Assembly (NCBI RefSeq): GCF_001719045.1
Contig: NZ_CP015423.1
Coordinates: forward strand, 4,277,501-4,341,500
Length of the DNA stretch: 64,000 nt
From: Paenibacillus polymyxa
Lineage (GTDB): Bacteria; Bacillota; Bacilli; Paenibacillales; Paenibacillaceae
Direction: 5' to 3'
The notes under the pieces were generated by a model. It had not been told where the DNA came from and searched no databases. It saw only the letters and a list, made by a program, of their open reading frames with translations. Shown piece by piece: positions 1 to 8,602 of this stretch (position 1 is its first letter; every line of letters starts with the position of its first letter). The position numbers and the translations under genes are program-made.

Positions 1-672
1 ATTGGTTTCCCGCACCTGCTCCATCGATACTTCCTCAATCAGTCGTCCGTGATTAATCACGCCTACCGTATCCGCAATCTGCTCTATTTCCGCTAAAATA
101 TGACTGGACACGAGCAGAGTCATCCCATATTCCTTGCATAGCATGTGGAATAGTTGGCGGATTTCCTTGATACCCACGGGGTCCAGACCATTAATGGGTT
201 CATCCAAAATGAGTAGCTCTGGCTTAGTTGCAATAGCGCGGGCAATCCCAAGACGTTGCTTCATTCCCAGCGAAAAATCCTTTACTGGCTTGTCATCCGC
301 ATTTCGCAAATTCACTAATTCTAGGGCATCCCGAACCGCCTGCTTATTATAGTAGCCCATGTATTCACAATGAAGTTCGAGATTTTGCTGTGCCGTCAGC
401 CTGTCATAAAAAATCGGGTATTCAATAATCGAACCCATCCGTCCGAGCAGATGATACGATTTTGGCGTTAATTTCTCACCGAATAATTCAATTTCACCCG
501 AAGTCGGCTTGAGTAAATTCGTAATCATTTTCATCATCGTTGTCTTGCCTGCCCCGTTAGGGCCGAGAAAGCCATAGGTTTCTCCCTTGCGCACATTCAT
601 ACTGACTCCCGCTACAATTTCATTGCCCTTCAGGGCCTTGGTCAACTGATGTGTACGTATTACGTAAGTCAT
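1..672 (-). CDS. ABC transporter ATP-binding protein, lantibiotic/bacitracin protection type (partial, runs off left edge)
   Basis: ATPase subunit expected to energise an export or self-protection ABC transporter at the membrane. Translation starts at the ATG at 672, preceded by a good Shine-Dalgarno (GAAGGGAG), and is still open at base 1, so the C-terminus is missing. Visible motifs in order: Walker A GPNGAGKT near residue 40, Q-loop region, signature SLGMKQR near residue 137, Walker B LLILDEP near residue 160 and the switch histidine in SSHIL. The run NGLDPVGIKEIR after Walker B is typical of the BcrA/LanF (lantibiotic immunity) subfamily. It lies 127 bases downstream of a regulator-kinase pair on the same strand, the usual layout of peptide-sensing resistance modules; the permease genes would lie outside the window. 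Family is firm; substrate is inferred. Confidence 0.88.
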   Translation of the reverse strand, partial: MTYVIRTHQLTKALKGNEIVAGVSMNVRKGETYGFLGPNGAGKTTMMKMITNLLKPTSGEIELFGEKLTPKSYHLLGRMGSIIEYPIFYDRLTAQQNLELHCEYMGYYNKQAVRDALELVNLRNADDKPVKDFSLGMKQRLGIARAIATKPELLILDEPINGLDPVGIKEIRQLFHMLCKEYGMTLLVSSHILAEIEQIADTVGVINHGRLIEEVSMEQVRETN

Positions 673-799
673 GGGTGTTCTCCCTTCGTATACTGCTGAT
701 AATTCAAGGATAAAGGGCGAAATGTTCATTTTTCTTTCGAGATTCTTACAAATTTATTAAGTTGAGCACAAATCGAATTATGCAAAATGCTGAGTTCGA

Positions 800-1744
800 T
801 TAATAGTTGATTTTCTTCAATGTAAAAGAGAAGACTGTCCGCTCATAAGGTCTACTAGTCAATTGAATTTCTCCGTTCATCGTTTCAACCAGGCGTTTGG
901 CAATCGTAAGGCCCAGTCCGCTGCCTTGTACCGCCTTATTACGGGAGTCCTCCAGTGTGTACATGCGTTCAAAAACTTTATCTTGCTCAGATTCCTGTAT
1001 GCCTTTGCCACGATCCCATACCTCTATACGCACTGTATCCTGCTGTTCCAATAGAGCCAGACCCAGCGTCCGTCCATCTGCCCCATAACGAATGGCATTC
1101 GAGATCAGATTGTTCAGCACCCGCCCAATCGCTCCTTCGTTCCCCAAGGCATGAATGGGGTGCTCCGGGATCTCAATATGCACGGTAAATCCCTGTGCGG
1201 TCAGCAGGTCATAAAACTCCAAAATGCTGCGTCTGCACAGTTCTCCCACTTCCAGTCGAGTCAACGGAATATCCGTATCATTAGCCTCCAGCTTCGCCAA
1301 GCTAAAAAAGCTGCCGATCAGCTCAATCGCTTCACTTGTCTTTTGATGAATTTTGGATAGCAGTTTTATACGTTCTTCTGGCAAAATAGTTGGATCGCCA
1401 TCCAGCATCTCGGCATATCCAAGCACAACCGTAAGCGGGGTCTTGAGATCGTGGGAAATGTTCGAAATCATTTTGCGCATGGCGATTTGGCTACGGTTGT
1501 AATCTGCAGACACTCTGAGATTCAAGTCCAGCAGTCGGTTAATTTCCGTCATGAGTCGTTGCAGTTCAACGTCACCTGTGACATATAGCAGCTTTTCCGC
1601 ATGATTCACCGTCACAATCCGTTCTAGTAGGGTTCGGATATCCTTTATTTTGCGCTTATAGGCCATACGCTCCCGCCAAAGCCATACTATAACGACTGAC
1701 AGGATGAGGCCGACAATCCATTCAGAAATGTTCTCGATGTTCAT
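800..1744 (-). CDS. Sensor histidine kinase of an OmpR-type two-component system
   Basis: Membrane sensor kinase predicted to phosphorylate the regulator encoded just upstream. With the ATG at 1744 the protein has 315 residues: one hydrophobic segment (about residues 8-24), a short cytoplasmic coil, a HisKA domain with the phospho-acceptor in ISHDLKTPLT (His98), and an HATPase_c domain with N box (NLISNAIRYG), G1 (DRGKGI) and G2 (GSGLGL) motifs. The nearly absent extracellular domain is typical of intramembrane-sensing kinases linked to peptide-antibiotic ABC transporters. An open frame continues upstream to 1828, but a GGGAG sequence about ten bases before 1744 supports the shorter start, which lies 2 bases past the end of the regulator gene. 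The signal sensed is inferred from the adjacent ABC gene. Confidence 0.9.
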   Translation of the reverse strand: MNIENISEWIVGLILSVVIVWLWRERMAYKRKIKDIRTLLERIVTVNHAEKLLYVTGDVELQRLMTEINRLLDLNLRVSADYNRSQIAMRKMISNISHDLKTPLTVVLGYAEMLDGDPTILPEERIKLLSKIHQKTSEAIELIGSFFSLAKLEANDTDIPLTRLEVGELCRRSILEFYDLLTAQGFTVHIEIPEHPIHALGNEGAIGRVLNNLISNAIRYGADGRTLGLALLEQQDTVRIEVWDRGKGIQESEQDKVFERMYTLEDSRNKAVQGSGLGLTIAKRLVETMNGEIQLTSRPYERTVFSFTLKKINY

Positions 1745-1745
1745 A

Positions 1746-2453
1746 TCAGCCATTCTCCCATTTGTAGCCAATGCCCCATAGCGTTTTAATGTGGACAGGA
1801 TGAGAGGGATCTTCTTCGATTTTCTCACGCAGACGGCGAATATGGACGTTAATCACGTTCTCGTCGCCCATATAATCGTCTTTCCAAATAAATCCGTATA
1901 ATTGTGCTTTTGTAAATACCCGGTTCGGATTGGCTACAAATAGCTTCAAAATATCGGACTCTTTGGCTGTTAGCTGAATTTCATTTTCATTGCGTATGAC
2001 TGTAAAATGATCAAAATCAATGCGCAGACTGCCGTAGGTCAAAACTTGTGCTTGCGGCTGTTCCTCCTGTTGTTGCTGACGGGCATATGTAGTAGATCTG
2101 CGGATCGCGGACTGAATACGAGCTGTCATTTCCAGCATTGAAAAAGGTTTGGCAACATAATCGTCTGCCCCAAAGCCCAGTCCAAGCGCTTTATCCACGT
2201 CGCTGTCCTTGGCTGACATAATCAGAATCGGGACAGCGCTGTGGGTACGGATCCGGCGGATCACCTCCATACCGTCCACCTTCGGCATCATCAAATCCAC
2301 CAGTACCAGATCATAGGTATGACGTTCAAAGGCGAGAAGCCCTTCTTCCCCGTCATAGGCGGTAGTTAAATTGTAGCCTTCCTTGCTGAGTGCTTTGAGT
2401 AGCATTTCGGCAATGGATAGATCGTCTTCAATTAGTAAAATATGTTGTGACAT
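1746..2453 (-). CDS. OmpR/PhoB-family response regulator
   Basis: DNA-binding response regulator of 235 residues. The receiver domain has the acidic pair EDD at residues 9-11, the phospho-acceptor Asp53 in VDLMMPKVDG and the conserved Lys in VAKPF. A glutamine-rich linker (about residues 125-135) leads to a winged-helix domain with the LTAKESDILKLF and GIGYKW motifs typical of VanR/NisR-like regulators. It is the first gene of the regulator-kinase pair and is followed, after a 127-base gap, by the ABC ATPase that it plausibly controls. The Shine-Dalgarno AGGGGTG lies within a small inverted repeat just before the start. Confidence 0.92.
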   Translation of the reverse strand: MSQHILLIEDDLSIAEMLLKALSKEGYNLTTAYDGEEGLLAFERHTYDLVLVDLMMPKVDGMEVIRRIRTHSAVPILIMSAKDSDVDKALGLGFGADDYVAKPFSMLEMTARIQSAIRRSTTYARQQQQEEQPQAQVLTYGSLRIDFDHFTVIRNENEIQLTAKESDILKLFVANPNRVFTKAQLYGFIWKDDYMGDENVINVHIRRLREKIEEDPSHPVHIKTLWGIGYKWENG

Positions 2454-2454
2454 A

Positions 2455-2467
2455 GGTGTGGAACACC
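2455..2467 (-). promoter_or_regulatory. Short hairpin covering the ribosome-binding site of the response-regulator gene
   Basis: A perfect 5-bp stem with 3-base loop (GGTGT-TCC-ACACC on the minus strand) ends one base before the ATG at 2453 and overlaps the Shine-Dalgarno AGGGGTG. It could lower translation of the regulator or be an operator; the short stem makes either reading tentative. Confidence 0.3.
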
Positions 2468-2718
2468 CCTAATTTTTAGATTAAGCTCGCGTGACGAACT
2501 GTACCTGAATTATATAGAGCAGTGGAGGGTATTTCCATAAAAATTATCCAAAGAGAAAATTAATGTGTCTGGTAATCTATGATTCCGCTATATTATACTG
2601 AAAGAGTTTATAATCCGATGTTTGGAATACGGTGTTATGATATCCGGGACATGCCTCATATGAGATATTAGGTATGTCGAATCACGCTGCGGTACAGGAC
2701 CGTCAATAAAGGAGAGCA

Positions 2719-3225
2719 ATGATGTTTGTCATACGAGGAACACAAAAACTGCTGAAGGAATGGGAGACTGAACCACTTCAAGTTGATATTTATCCGCTTT
2801 TGAATAGTTGGCATGCCAGCTTGTTTTTACTGAATCGAAGAAAAAATATAGTATTTATGCATGATATATCCCGCTTAAGCATCACGCTTTTTGGGATTAA
2901 AAAATCGCAGTACAAAAACTTGCCAGCTCTTTTTATGCAAGCCTTGAAGGAATTTATGATCAGCGAAGGCTTTGATGAACAGATCGTAAAGGCCTACACA
3001 CAGGAAGGCGAGCAGATGCTGGCTACTACGACGAATAGTCATAGTGTAATGGGAACCTTGGAGGAGATTATTTTTATCATGAAGGAACTGGATATGGAGC
3101 ATGGGTGCGAGCTGGAAAAAAACCAGTGGAATAACCGGATTGTTTTCAAAACAGTCGAATACAAGTACCCTGTTGATGTTTTTAAAGAAATGCTAGAAAA
3201 GCATTATAAACTAGAGAGTATTTGA
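2719..3225 (+). CDS. Small DUF6933-like protein of unknown function
   Basis: A 168-residue soluble protein with no signal peptide or membrane segment. It starts at ATG ATG after a strong GGAGAG. The N-terminal pattern FVIRGTQKLLKEW, followed by SWHASLFLLNRRKNIVFMH, resembles the DUF6933 family of short Firmicutes proteins, whose function is unknown. It stands alone between the divergent regulator gene and a small membrane protein. I see no catalytic motif. The family name is from memory of the pattern and needs a profile search; that it is a real gene is well supported by the ribosome-binding site and composition. Confidence 0.6.
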   Translation: MMFVIRGTQKLLKEWETEPLQVDIYPLLNSWHASLFLLNRRKNIVFMHDISRLSITLFGIKKSQYKNLPALFMQALKEFMISEGFDEQIVKAYTQEGEQMLATTTNSHSVMGTLEEIIFIMKELDMEHGCELEKNQWNNRIVFKTVEYKYPVDVFKEMLEKHYKLESI

Positions 3226-3323
3226 GAATTTTATGATTTTACGAAATGAGTTCCATTTATTCCCTCTGTCCTATATAATCTAATATAGTTCTAAAAGACT
3301 ATATAAAGAGAGGTAAGGGGTAA

Positions 3324-3632
3324 ATGAAGATTAAATTGAGAAATAAAACTGGAATGATCAAGGAACGCAAAGTAGGTTTTTCATGGACTACGCTCTTTTT
3401 CGGTTTTTTCCCTGCGTTGTTTAGAGGGGATTGGAAGTGGGCTGTTATTATTTTTCTGGTATCGATCCTTACGAGTGGGGCGTCCAACTTTGTATTTTGC
3501 TTCATATATAACCGCTTACATATTAATGACCTGCTGACCCAAGGCTATGGTCCTGCTACTAAGAAATCCCAAGCTATCCTGATTTCTAAGGGATTTATTG
3601 CTGAAAATTACGCTGCTAACTTTGCAGGTTAA
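3324..3632 (+). CDS. Small membrane protein (DUF2628/HrgC-like)
   Basis: A 102-residue protein with a basic N-terminus, then SWTTLFFGFFPALFRGDWKWA, a pattern shared by DUF2628/HrgC-like membrane proteins, and two hydrophobic stretches (about residues 20-35 and 40-62). The C-terminal 35 residues are hydrophilic. The Shine-Dalgarno is GAGAGG about 10 bases before the ATG. A strong intrinsic terminator follows 34 bases after the stop, so it is probably a single-gene transcript. Function unknown; membrane location is inferred. Confidence 0.7.
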   Translation: MKIKLRNKTGMIKERKVGFSWTTLFFGFFPALFRGDWKWAVIIFLVSILTSGASNFVFCFIYNRLHINDLLTQGYGPATKKSQAILISKGFIAENYAANFAG

Positions 3633-3665
3633 TTTGAGAGCTGCTTGTTAAAACGAGAAGTGTCA

Positions 3666-3712
3666 AAAGAGCATTCACCGAAGTCCATGCGGCCGGGGAA
3701 TGCTCTTTTTTT
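3666..3712 (+). terminator. Intrinsic terminator after the small membrane protein gene
   Basis: Stem AGAGCATTC / GAATGCTCT separated by about 20 bases and followed by a run of seven T, ending transcription before fhs. Confidence 0.8.
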
Positions 3713-3845
3713 ATAACTCACATGATAGCAACGCTTGCGATGAAATGAATCATAGCGCAATAAGCGGCACACTTTGGTAAAATAAAACGATACAGGGTTT
3801 GACACCATCGGTCAGACTTATAAAACGGGGGGTACATAACGAAAG

Positions 3846-5477
3846 ATGAAGAAGATTATTGATATAGCCAAGGAAGCAGGAATTGAAGAAGAACATCTGG
3901 AGACGTATGGAAAATATAAAGCGAAGCTGAATCCGTCCCTGTGGGAGCAGTTAAGGGATCGCCCGAATGGAAAGCTGGTGCTGGTTACGGCGATGAATCC
4001 CACGCCGGCGGGAGAAGGAAAAACGCTGACAACCATCGGGCTCTCACAGGCGCTGAATGCGCTGGGACATAAAACCGTTGCTGCATTGCGTGAGCCGTCC
4101 CTCGGCCCTTGCTTCGGCATGAAAGGAGGAGCAACCGGGGGAGGACAAGCCCAGATTGTTCCGGCAGAAGACATTAACCTGCATTTTACAGGTGATATTC
4201 ACGCGATTTCGGCAGCGCATAATTTGCTGGCAGCGATGATCGATAACCATTTATTTCATGGAAATGCTTTGCGGTTGAAACCGGAGCGGATCGTGTGGAA
4301 ACGCGCTGTTGATATGAACGACCGGAGTTTACGAAATATTGTGACCGGATTGGGGTCAGGTAATGGAGCAGTGAGAGAAGGTGGCTTCCTCATTACCTCG
4401 GCTTCAGAAGTGATGGCGGTATTATGTTTAAGTGAAGATATGGACGATCTTAAAGTGCGATTGGGTCGGATGGTGATTGGTTATAACGAAGATGGCGAAA
4501 CGGTAACAGCTGAGGAACTACATGCGGTGGAAGGTATGGCTGTGCTGCTTCGGGAAGCATTGAAACCCAATCTGGTGCAAACGTTGGAGGGAACTCCAGT
4601 TATTGTGCATGGCGGACCTTTTGCGAATATTGCGCATGGATGCAGTAGTTTGATCGGTACGAAGCTGGCCCTGAAGCTGGGAGAGGTGGTCGTCACGGAG
4701 GCTGGATTCGGGGCCGAGCTGGGAGCGGAAAAGTTTTTTGACATCAAGTGCCGTCAATCCGGTTTGCAGCCAGATGCGGCCCTGTTGGTCGTAACCGCCA
4801 AAGCGCTGAAATATAACGGCGGTGTAGCTAAAAATGAGCTGGACGCAGAAAATCTGGAGCAATTGCAACTTGGATTAGTCAACATGAATCGGCATGTACG
4901 GAATTTGCAAAAGTTTGGCGTGCCAGTACTAGTAGCAGTCAACCATTTTGTAACAGATAGCGATGCCGAGCTGGAACTGATTTTCTCGGAATGCCGCAAG
5001 CTGGGTGTACCCGTAGAACTGTCACAGGTGTGGGCACAGGGAAGCCAAGGTGGAGAGAAGCTGGCCCAAAGCCTGCTCAACCTGCTTCAGGAGAACAAAG
5101 CCCATTTTGCACCATTGTATGAGCATACACTTGATTTGCAAGCGAAAATTAGTGTTATTGCGAAGGAGCTTTACGGTGCGGCAGAGGTAGCTTACACTCC
5201 TGCGGCCAAACGGGCGTTGGCCGGTATGGAGCAGCTTGGTTTTGGACAACTGCCTGTATGCATGGCCAAAACACCGTATTCTTTCTCAGATCAACCTTCT
5301 CAGCTAGGTGCACCGGAAGGCTTTACCATTCACGTAGCCAGCGTTTCTTTGTCCGCAGGGGCAGGCTTTGTGGTCGTGGAAACAGGCAATACCATGACGA
5401 TGCCAGGATTGCCCAAATCCCCAGCAGCTGAGCATATGTCGCTGGAGGCAGATGGGAGTATTCAAGGTCTAATGTAG
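3846..5477 (+). CDS. fhs: Formate--tetrahydrofolate ligase
   Basis: ATP-dependent ligase joining formate to tetrahydrofolate to give 10-formyl-THF for purine synthesis and one-carbon metabolism. The 543-residue length is close to the usual ~555. The N-terminal region has the family P-loop PTPAGEGKT (residues 52-60), followed by EPSLGPCFGMKGGATGGG and DINLHFTGDIHAI, both highly conserved, and TEAGFGAELGAEKFFDIKCR in the middle. The start ATG at 3846 follows a G-rich stretch about 13 bases upstream. It converges with the broken AraC-type gene. purU, which reverses the product to formate, is also in this window, giving both directions of the 10-formyl-THF/formate interconversion. Confidence 0.96.
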   Translation: MKKIIDIAKEAGIEEEHLETYGKYKAKLNPSLWEQLRDRPNGKLVLVTAMNPTPAGEGKTLTTIGLSQALNALGHKTVAALREPSLGPCFGMKGGATGGGQAQIVPAEDINLHFTGDIHAISAAHNLLAAMIDNHLFHGNALRLKPERIVWKRAVDMNDRSLRNIVTGLGSGNGAVREGGFLITSASEVMAVLCLSEDMDDLKVRLGRMVIGYNEDGETVTAEELHAVEGMAVLLREALKPNLVQTLEGTPVIVHGGPFANIAHGCSSLIGTKLALKLGEVVVTEAGFGAELGAEKFFDIKCRQSGLQPDAALLVVTAKALKYNGGVAKNELDAENLEQLQLGLVNMNRHVRNLQKFGVPVLVAVNHFVTDSDAELELIFSECRKLGVPVELSQVWAQGSQGGEKLAQSLLNLLQENKAHFAPLYEHTLDLQAKISVIAKELYGAAEVAYTPAAKRALAGMEQLGFGQLPVCMAKTPYSFSDQPSQLGAPEGFTIHVASVSLSAGAGFVVVETGNTMTMPGLPKSPAAEHMSLEADGSIQGLM

Positions 5478-5500
5478 TATCTTTAGAAAATGGCAGCTTA

Positions 5501-6860
5501 TCAGGATGAAGTGACGAGCAGTTTGGGCAGTGCAGTAAGCAGTTTTTGCCGGGTCATGGCATCGCTCCAGTTGAAGACGGAGGCCGTTTCTCCGGCTGTA
5601 ATTTGCGTACCGAGCTGCTGCCACATTGCCAGATTACGGGCTGTGAAGGTAGACAACCAGCGTTCGGCCTCCCGCTCCTTACCGAGCCAGGTGCCAAGTG
5701 TACGCATCCGTTCCTCCAGCGTGGCGAAGGAGTTGAAGGTGACGGTGGGAGCGATACTGGCAATGCGCTCATATTCCTGTTCATCTGAATTAGCGATGAT
5801 AATTAGATCAGGATCGAGAGCACTGGTCAAGCGGGTATCCAGTGGAAGGCCCACATCGGCGACATTTCACAAGACGATGTTTATAGACGCTGTATTCACT
5901 GAGTCGCAGACTTCCGCCGCTGGCTTTGGCCCCTAATGCCAATAGATCGCCCATCGTTTCTCCATGATAGATGATGCGGCTTGCTCGGCGCGGAATATGA
6001 ATATGGTGACCCGTCCAATCCTTGACGCGCACAGAACCGGAGACAGAAAGCGCGTACTTGCCCGGGGGAATCCCGGTCAATTGCCTAAACCGCCGATTAA
6101 AATAATATTCGTCAGAGAAACCAACCTGACGGGCAATTTCACGTAAAGGCCGTTTGCAATCCAGCAGCAGCCGCTTGGCATGATTCAAGCGCAGCTCAGT
6201 GAGGTAATGCAGCGGCTTTTTGCCTGTCATTTTACGAAACAATTGTGAGTATTGCCATATGGAAACGTTCGCCTGCTCGGCAAGCTGCTTGACGGTAATG
6301 GGCTTTTCATAGTTGCTTTCCATATATGAGAGAGTGCCTTCTACCGATGCTGGCAATGCCGGATTAGAGGTAGCATTTTGATCAATATGGGTGTGGTCTT
6401 CCTGCCACAGCAAGAGCAACTCTTGAAACATGATTTGCTGCCGTAATACAGATATCTGGTTATGCGGCTGTATCGTTTGTTGGGTACTATGAAATAGCTC
6501 TTCAGTCAACTGAATAAGTTTGGAGGAAGAAGAGGAGACGATGCATTCGCGCGGTCTCGGCAGGACAGGTCCATGATATAGGGATGGCATACGCGATGCG
6601 TGTTCACCTAAGGCCATGTCCGCTTGTGGTTCTGACGGCAAAGCGATGACCTCAAACGTGATTTTGTAGTATTCGGGCACAGTTCCATTCAGGGGAGCGA
6701 TTTGATAGGATTCACCTGGAGCTAGCCAATATCCATGACCTGTATGGAATAGATACTGCTCTGAGCCAATGTCTACCATACCTGTCCCACCGATGAACAT
6801 AAGCAGACAGTGGTATGAATTGGGACGTGATAATAATTCATCGGTAGGCTCACCAATCAA
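5501..6860 (-). pseudogene. Frameshifted AraC-type regulator with C-terminal ferric-siderophore-binding-like domain
   Basis: Reads as a Btr/YbbB-like regulator: N-terminal cupin-like sensing domain, two AraC helix-turn-helix motifs (ITVKQLAEQANVS and LREIARQVGFSDEYYFNRRF), then the start of a periplasmic-binding-protein domain (HIPRRASRIIYHGETMGDLLAL). Near 5858 the frame is broken: one frame gives ...SVYKHRLVKC and then drifts, while the next frame resumes with NVADVGLPLDTRLTSALDPDLIIIAN and runs to 5501. The binding domain also stops early, lacking roughly the last 100 residues expected of the family. At the 5' end there is no ATG; only a TTG at 6860 without an obvious Shine-Dalgarno, and homologous-looking sequence continues upstream of it. 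I read this as a decayed iron-uptake regulator. A sequencing error could explain the frameshift but not the shortened end. Confidence 0.75.
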
Positions 6861-7067
6861 CGCAATTTCTTTAAAATGAAAAAGCAGTGAACTGAACGGG
6901 GGAGGTTCTTTTTATTTCCTGTATGAATTTATTATCAGTCTTCAAAAGATTCTATAGTATTACACAAGGATACGTTCAAGCTTGTCATGCCAGTCTGCAT
7001 AAATCGAACAAGTCCTTCATAGACATGTACTAATTCATTTAAAACATGTGCTGAAGGGGTTGATGAC

Positions 7068-8345
7068 ATGCGCCGGATTTCATGGATGCTTGCCATGGTC
7101 ATGTGTGTAACGCTACTGCTGGCCGGGTGCGGCAAGAAGAGCGCGGACGATGTGGTTAAAGATTTGAGTGACGTGGTGAGCGACCTGAACAGCTACCACG
7201 GTACAGCTTTGATGACGCTGCATACCGGCGACACGCCGCAGGAATACAAGGTGGATATTTCCTACCGCAAGCCGTCCTATTACCGAATTGCCATGACGAA
7301 CGAGAAAAAGGATGTTACGCAAATCGTGCTTCGTAATGATGAGGGTGTATTTGTACTGACACCCAGCCTGAACAAAAGCTTCCGTTTCAAAAGCGACTGG
7401 CCAAACAATCAGGGTCAAGTATATTTATATGAAACGTTGGTTCGCAGCATTATAGGCGATGCCTCCCGTCAGTTGGCTACCGACGATAAATCCTATGTGT
7501 TTGATGTGGCAGCGAATTACAACAGCCATGCGCTGGTGAGACAAAAGATATGGCTGTCCAAAAATGACTATGCACCCACTCAGGTACAGGTGTCTGATGC
7601 GAATGCCAAGGTAGTTGTTGATCTGAAATTCGATCAATTTGCTTTTGATACGAAGTTTGACAAAGACTCTTTTGATATGGAGCGGAACATGGCTTCAGGT
7701 AAGACGAGTACGGGTAGCGAAGGGGCGCCATCTTCTGGAGCAGTGGAGCCCAGCGGTCAGCTTGATCCTTCCGGTGCGATGGATGGGACGACTGGCGTGA
7801 CGTCTGGCGAACCCGGACAAGAACAGGGAACAGCAGGGGATGCAGTCCAGCAGCCGTCAGGGGAAGCGAAGGTGGACGGTACTGCCACAAACGATACGTC
7901 CAAACCGGATGCAGCAGCCAACGCAGAGGCACAGCAACAAACCCCGGGCACATCGGATCCCGCAAACGGAACGTCAGCGGGAACAGATGCGGCAGAAGCT
8001 GTGATGGGTGAATTCGGCTTGATCGAACCGTCCTACACGCCAGCCGGAGTACAGATCAAGGATACGCCGGAGCTGGAGGATAATGATACACATGCCGTGA
8101 TGCTGCGGTATAGTGGAACGTATAATTATACCATTGTGGAGGCGCGTCCAAAAGATCGGGCGGTTGCACTGGCCGCAGGTGAACTGGTTGATATTGGAGG
8201 AAGCTTCGCCGTTCTGACCGGAAGCGAACAGCAGACGATGACCTGGATGAATGACGGAATCGAGTTCAGAATCACCAGTGCTGACCTGCCTGTGAGCGAA
8301 ATGATACAAATTGCCGCTTCTATACAGGATCAATCGGGTAAATAA
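7068..8345 (+). CDS. YdcC/GerS-like LolA-fold lipoprotein with C-terminal DUF4367-like domain
   Basis: Predicted membrane-anchored lipoprotein of 425 residues. A signal peptide ends in the lipobox LLAGC (Cys near residue 21). Residues about 25-210 resemble the LolA/RseB fold of Bacillus YdcC and clostridial GerS (NSYHGTALMTLHT, YRKPSYYRI, LRNDEGVFVLTPSLNKSFRF). Residues about 210-310 are a low-complexity Gly/Ser/Thr/Gln/Ala linker. The C-terminal ~110 residues look like a DUF4367 domain (GIEFRITSADLPVSEMIQIAASI). The gene sits directly upstream of alr, as ydcC does in Bacillus, which supports the assignment and a likely role in sporulation or the spore envelope. The linker plus extra domain makes it longer than Bacillus YdcC. 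The start follows a weak Shine-Dalgarno. Confidence 0.78.
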   Translation: MRRISWMLAMVMCVTLLLAGCGKKSADDVVKDLSDVVSDLNSYHGTALMTLHTGDTPQEYKVDISYRKPSYYRIAMTNEKKDVTQIVLRNDEGVFVLTPSLNKSFRFKSDWPNNQGQVYLYETLVRSIIGDASRQLATDDKSYVFDVAANYNSHALVRQKIWLSKNDYAPTQVQVSDANAKVVVDLKFDQFAFDTKFDKDSFDMERNMASGKTSTGSEGAPSSGAVEPSGQLDPSGAMDGTTGVTSGEPGQEQGTAGDAVQQPSGEAKVDGTATNDTSKPDAAANAEAQQQTPGTSDPANGTSAGTDAAEAVMGEFGLIEPSYTPAGVQIKDTPELEDNDTHAVMLRYSGTYNYTIVEARPKDRAVALAAGELVDIGGSFAVLTGSEQQTMTWMNDGIEFRITSADLPVSEMIQIAASIQDQSGK

Positions 8346-8353
8346 AACTTTAT

Positions 8354-8413
8354 AGACGGATGCAGACGGTCTAGAGTGTAAATTACTCTGCTGCCGCCCG
8401 TATCCGTCTTTTG
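8354..8413 (+). terminator. Probable intrinsic terminator before alr
   Basis: Long imperfect hairpin: outer stem AGACGGAT / ATCCGTCT with an inner stem AGAGT / ACTCT, followed by TTTTGTT. Confidence 0.6.
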
Positions 8414-8602
8414 TTCATTCGCGGTCTAGGATGTGCATCGCTTGTAAGTCGTGTTCATTGTAGAGGATGCTGGCAAACGCCCCCCGCCATTGACAGCCAC
8501 GTTTCTGAACATTACCATTAACCTTTGGAAGTAAGGTATGTGCCACACTCCGAATGGTAAAGGTTATGTTACAGGCTAACAATTGAAGAAGGTGACTGGA
8601 TT

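Noticed and set aside
800..2453. Possibility that the two-component pair is KdpDE
   Set aside because: The kinase lacks KdpD and USP domains and has a single short membrane region; the adjacent ABC ATPase points to peptide-antibiotic sensing.
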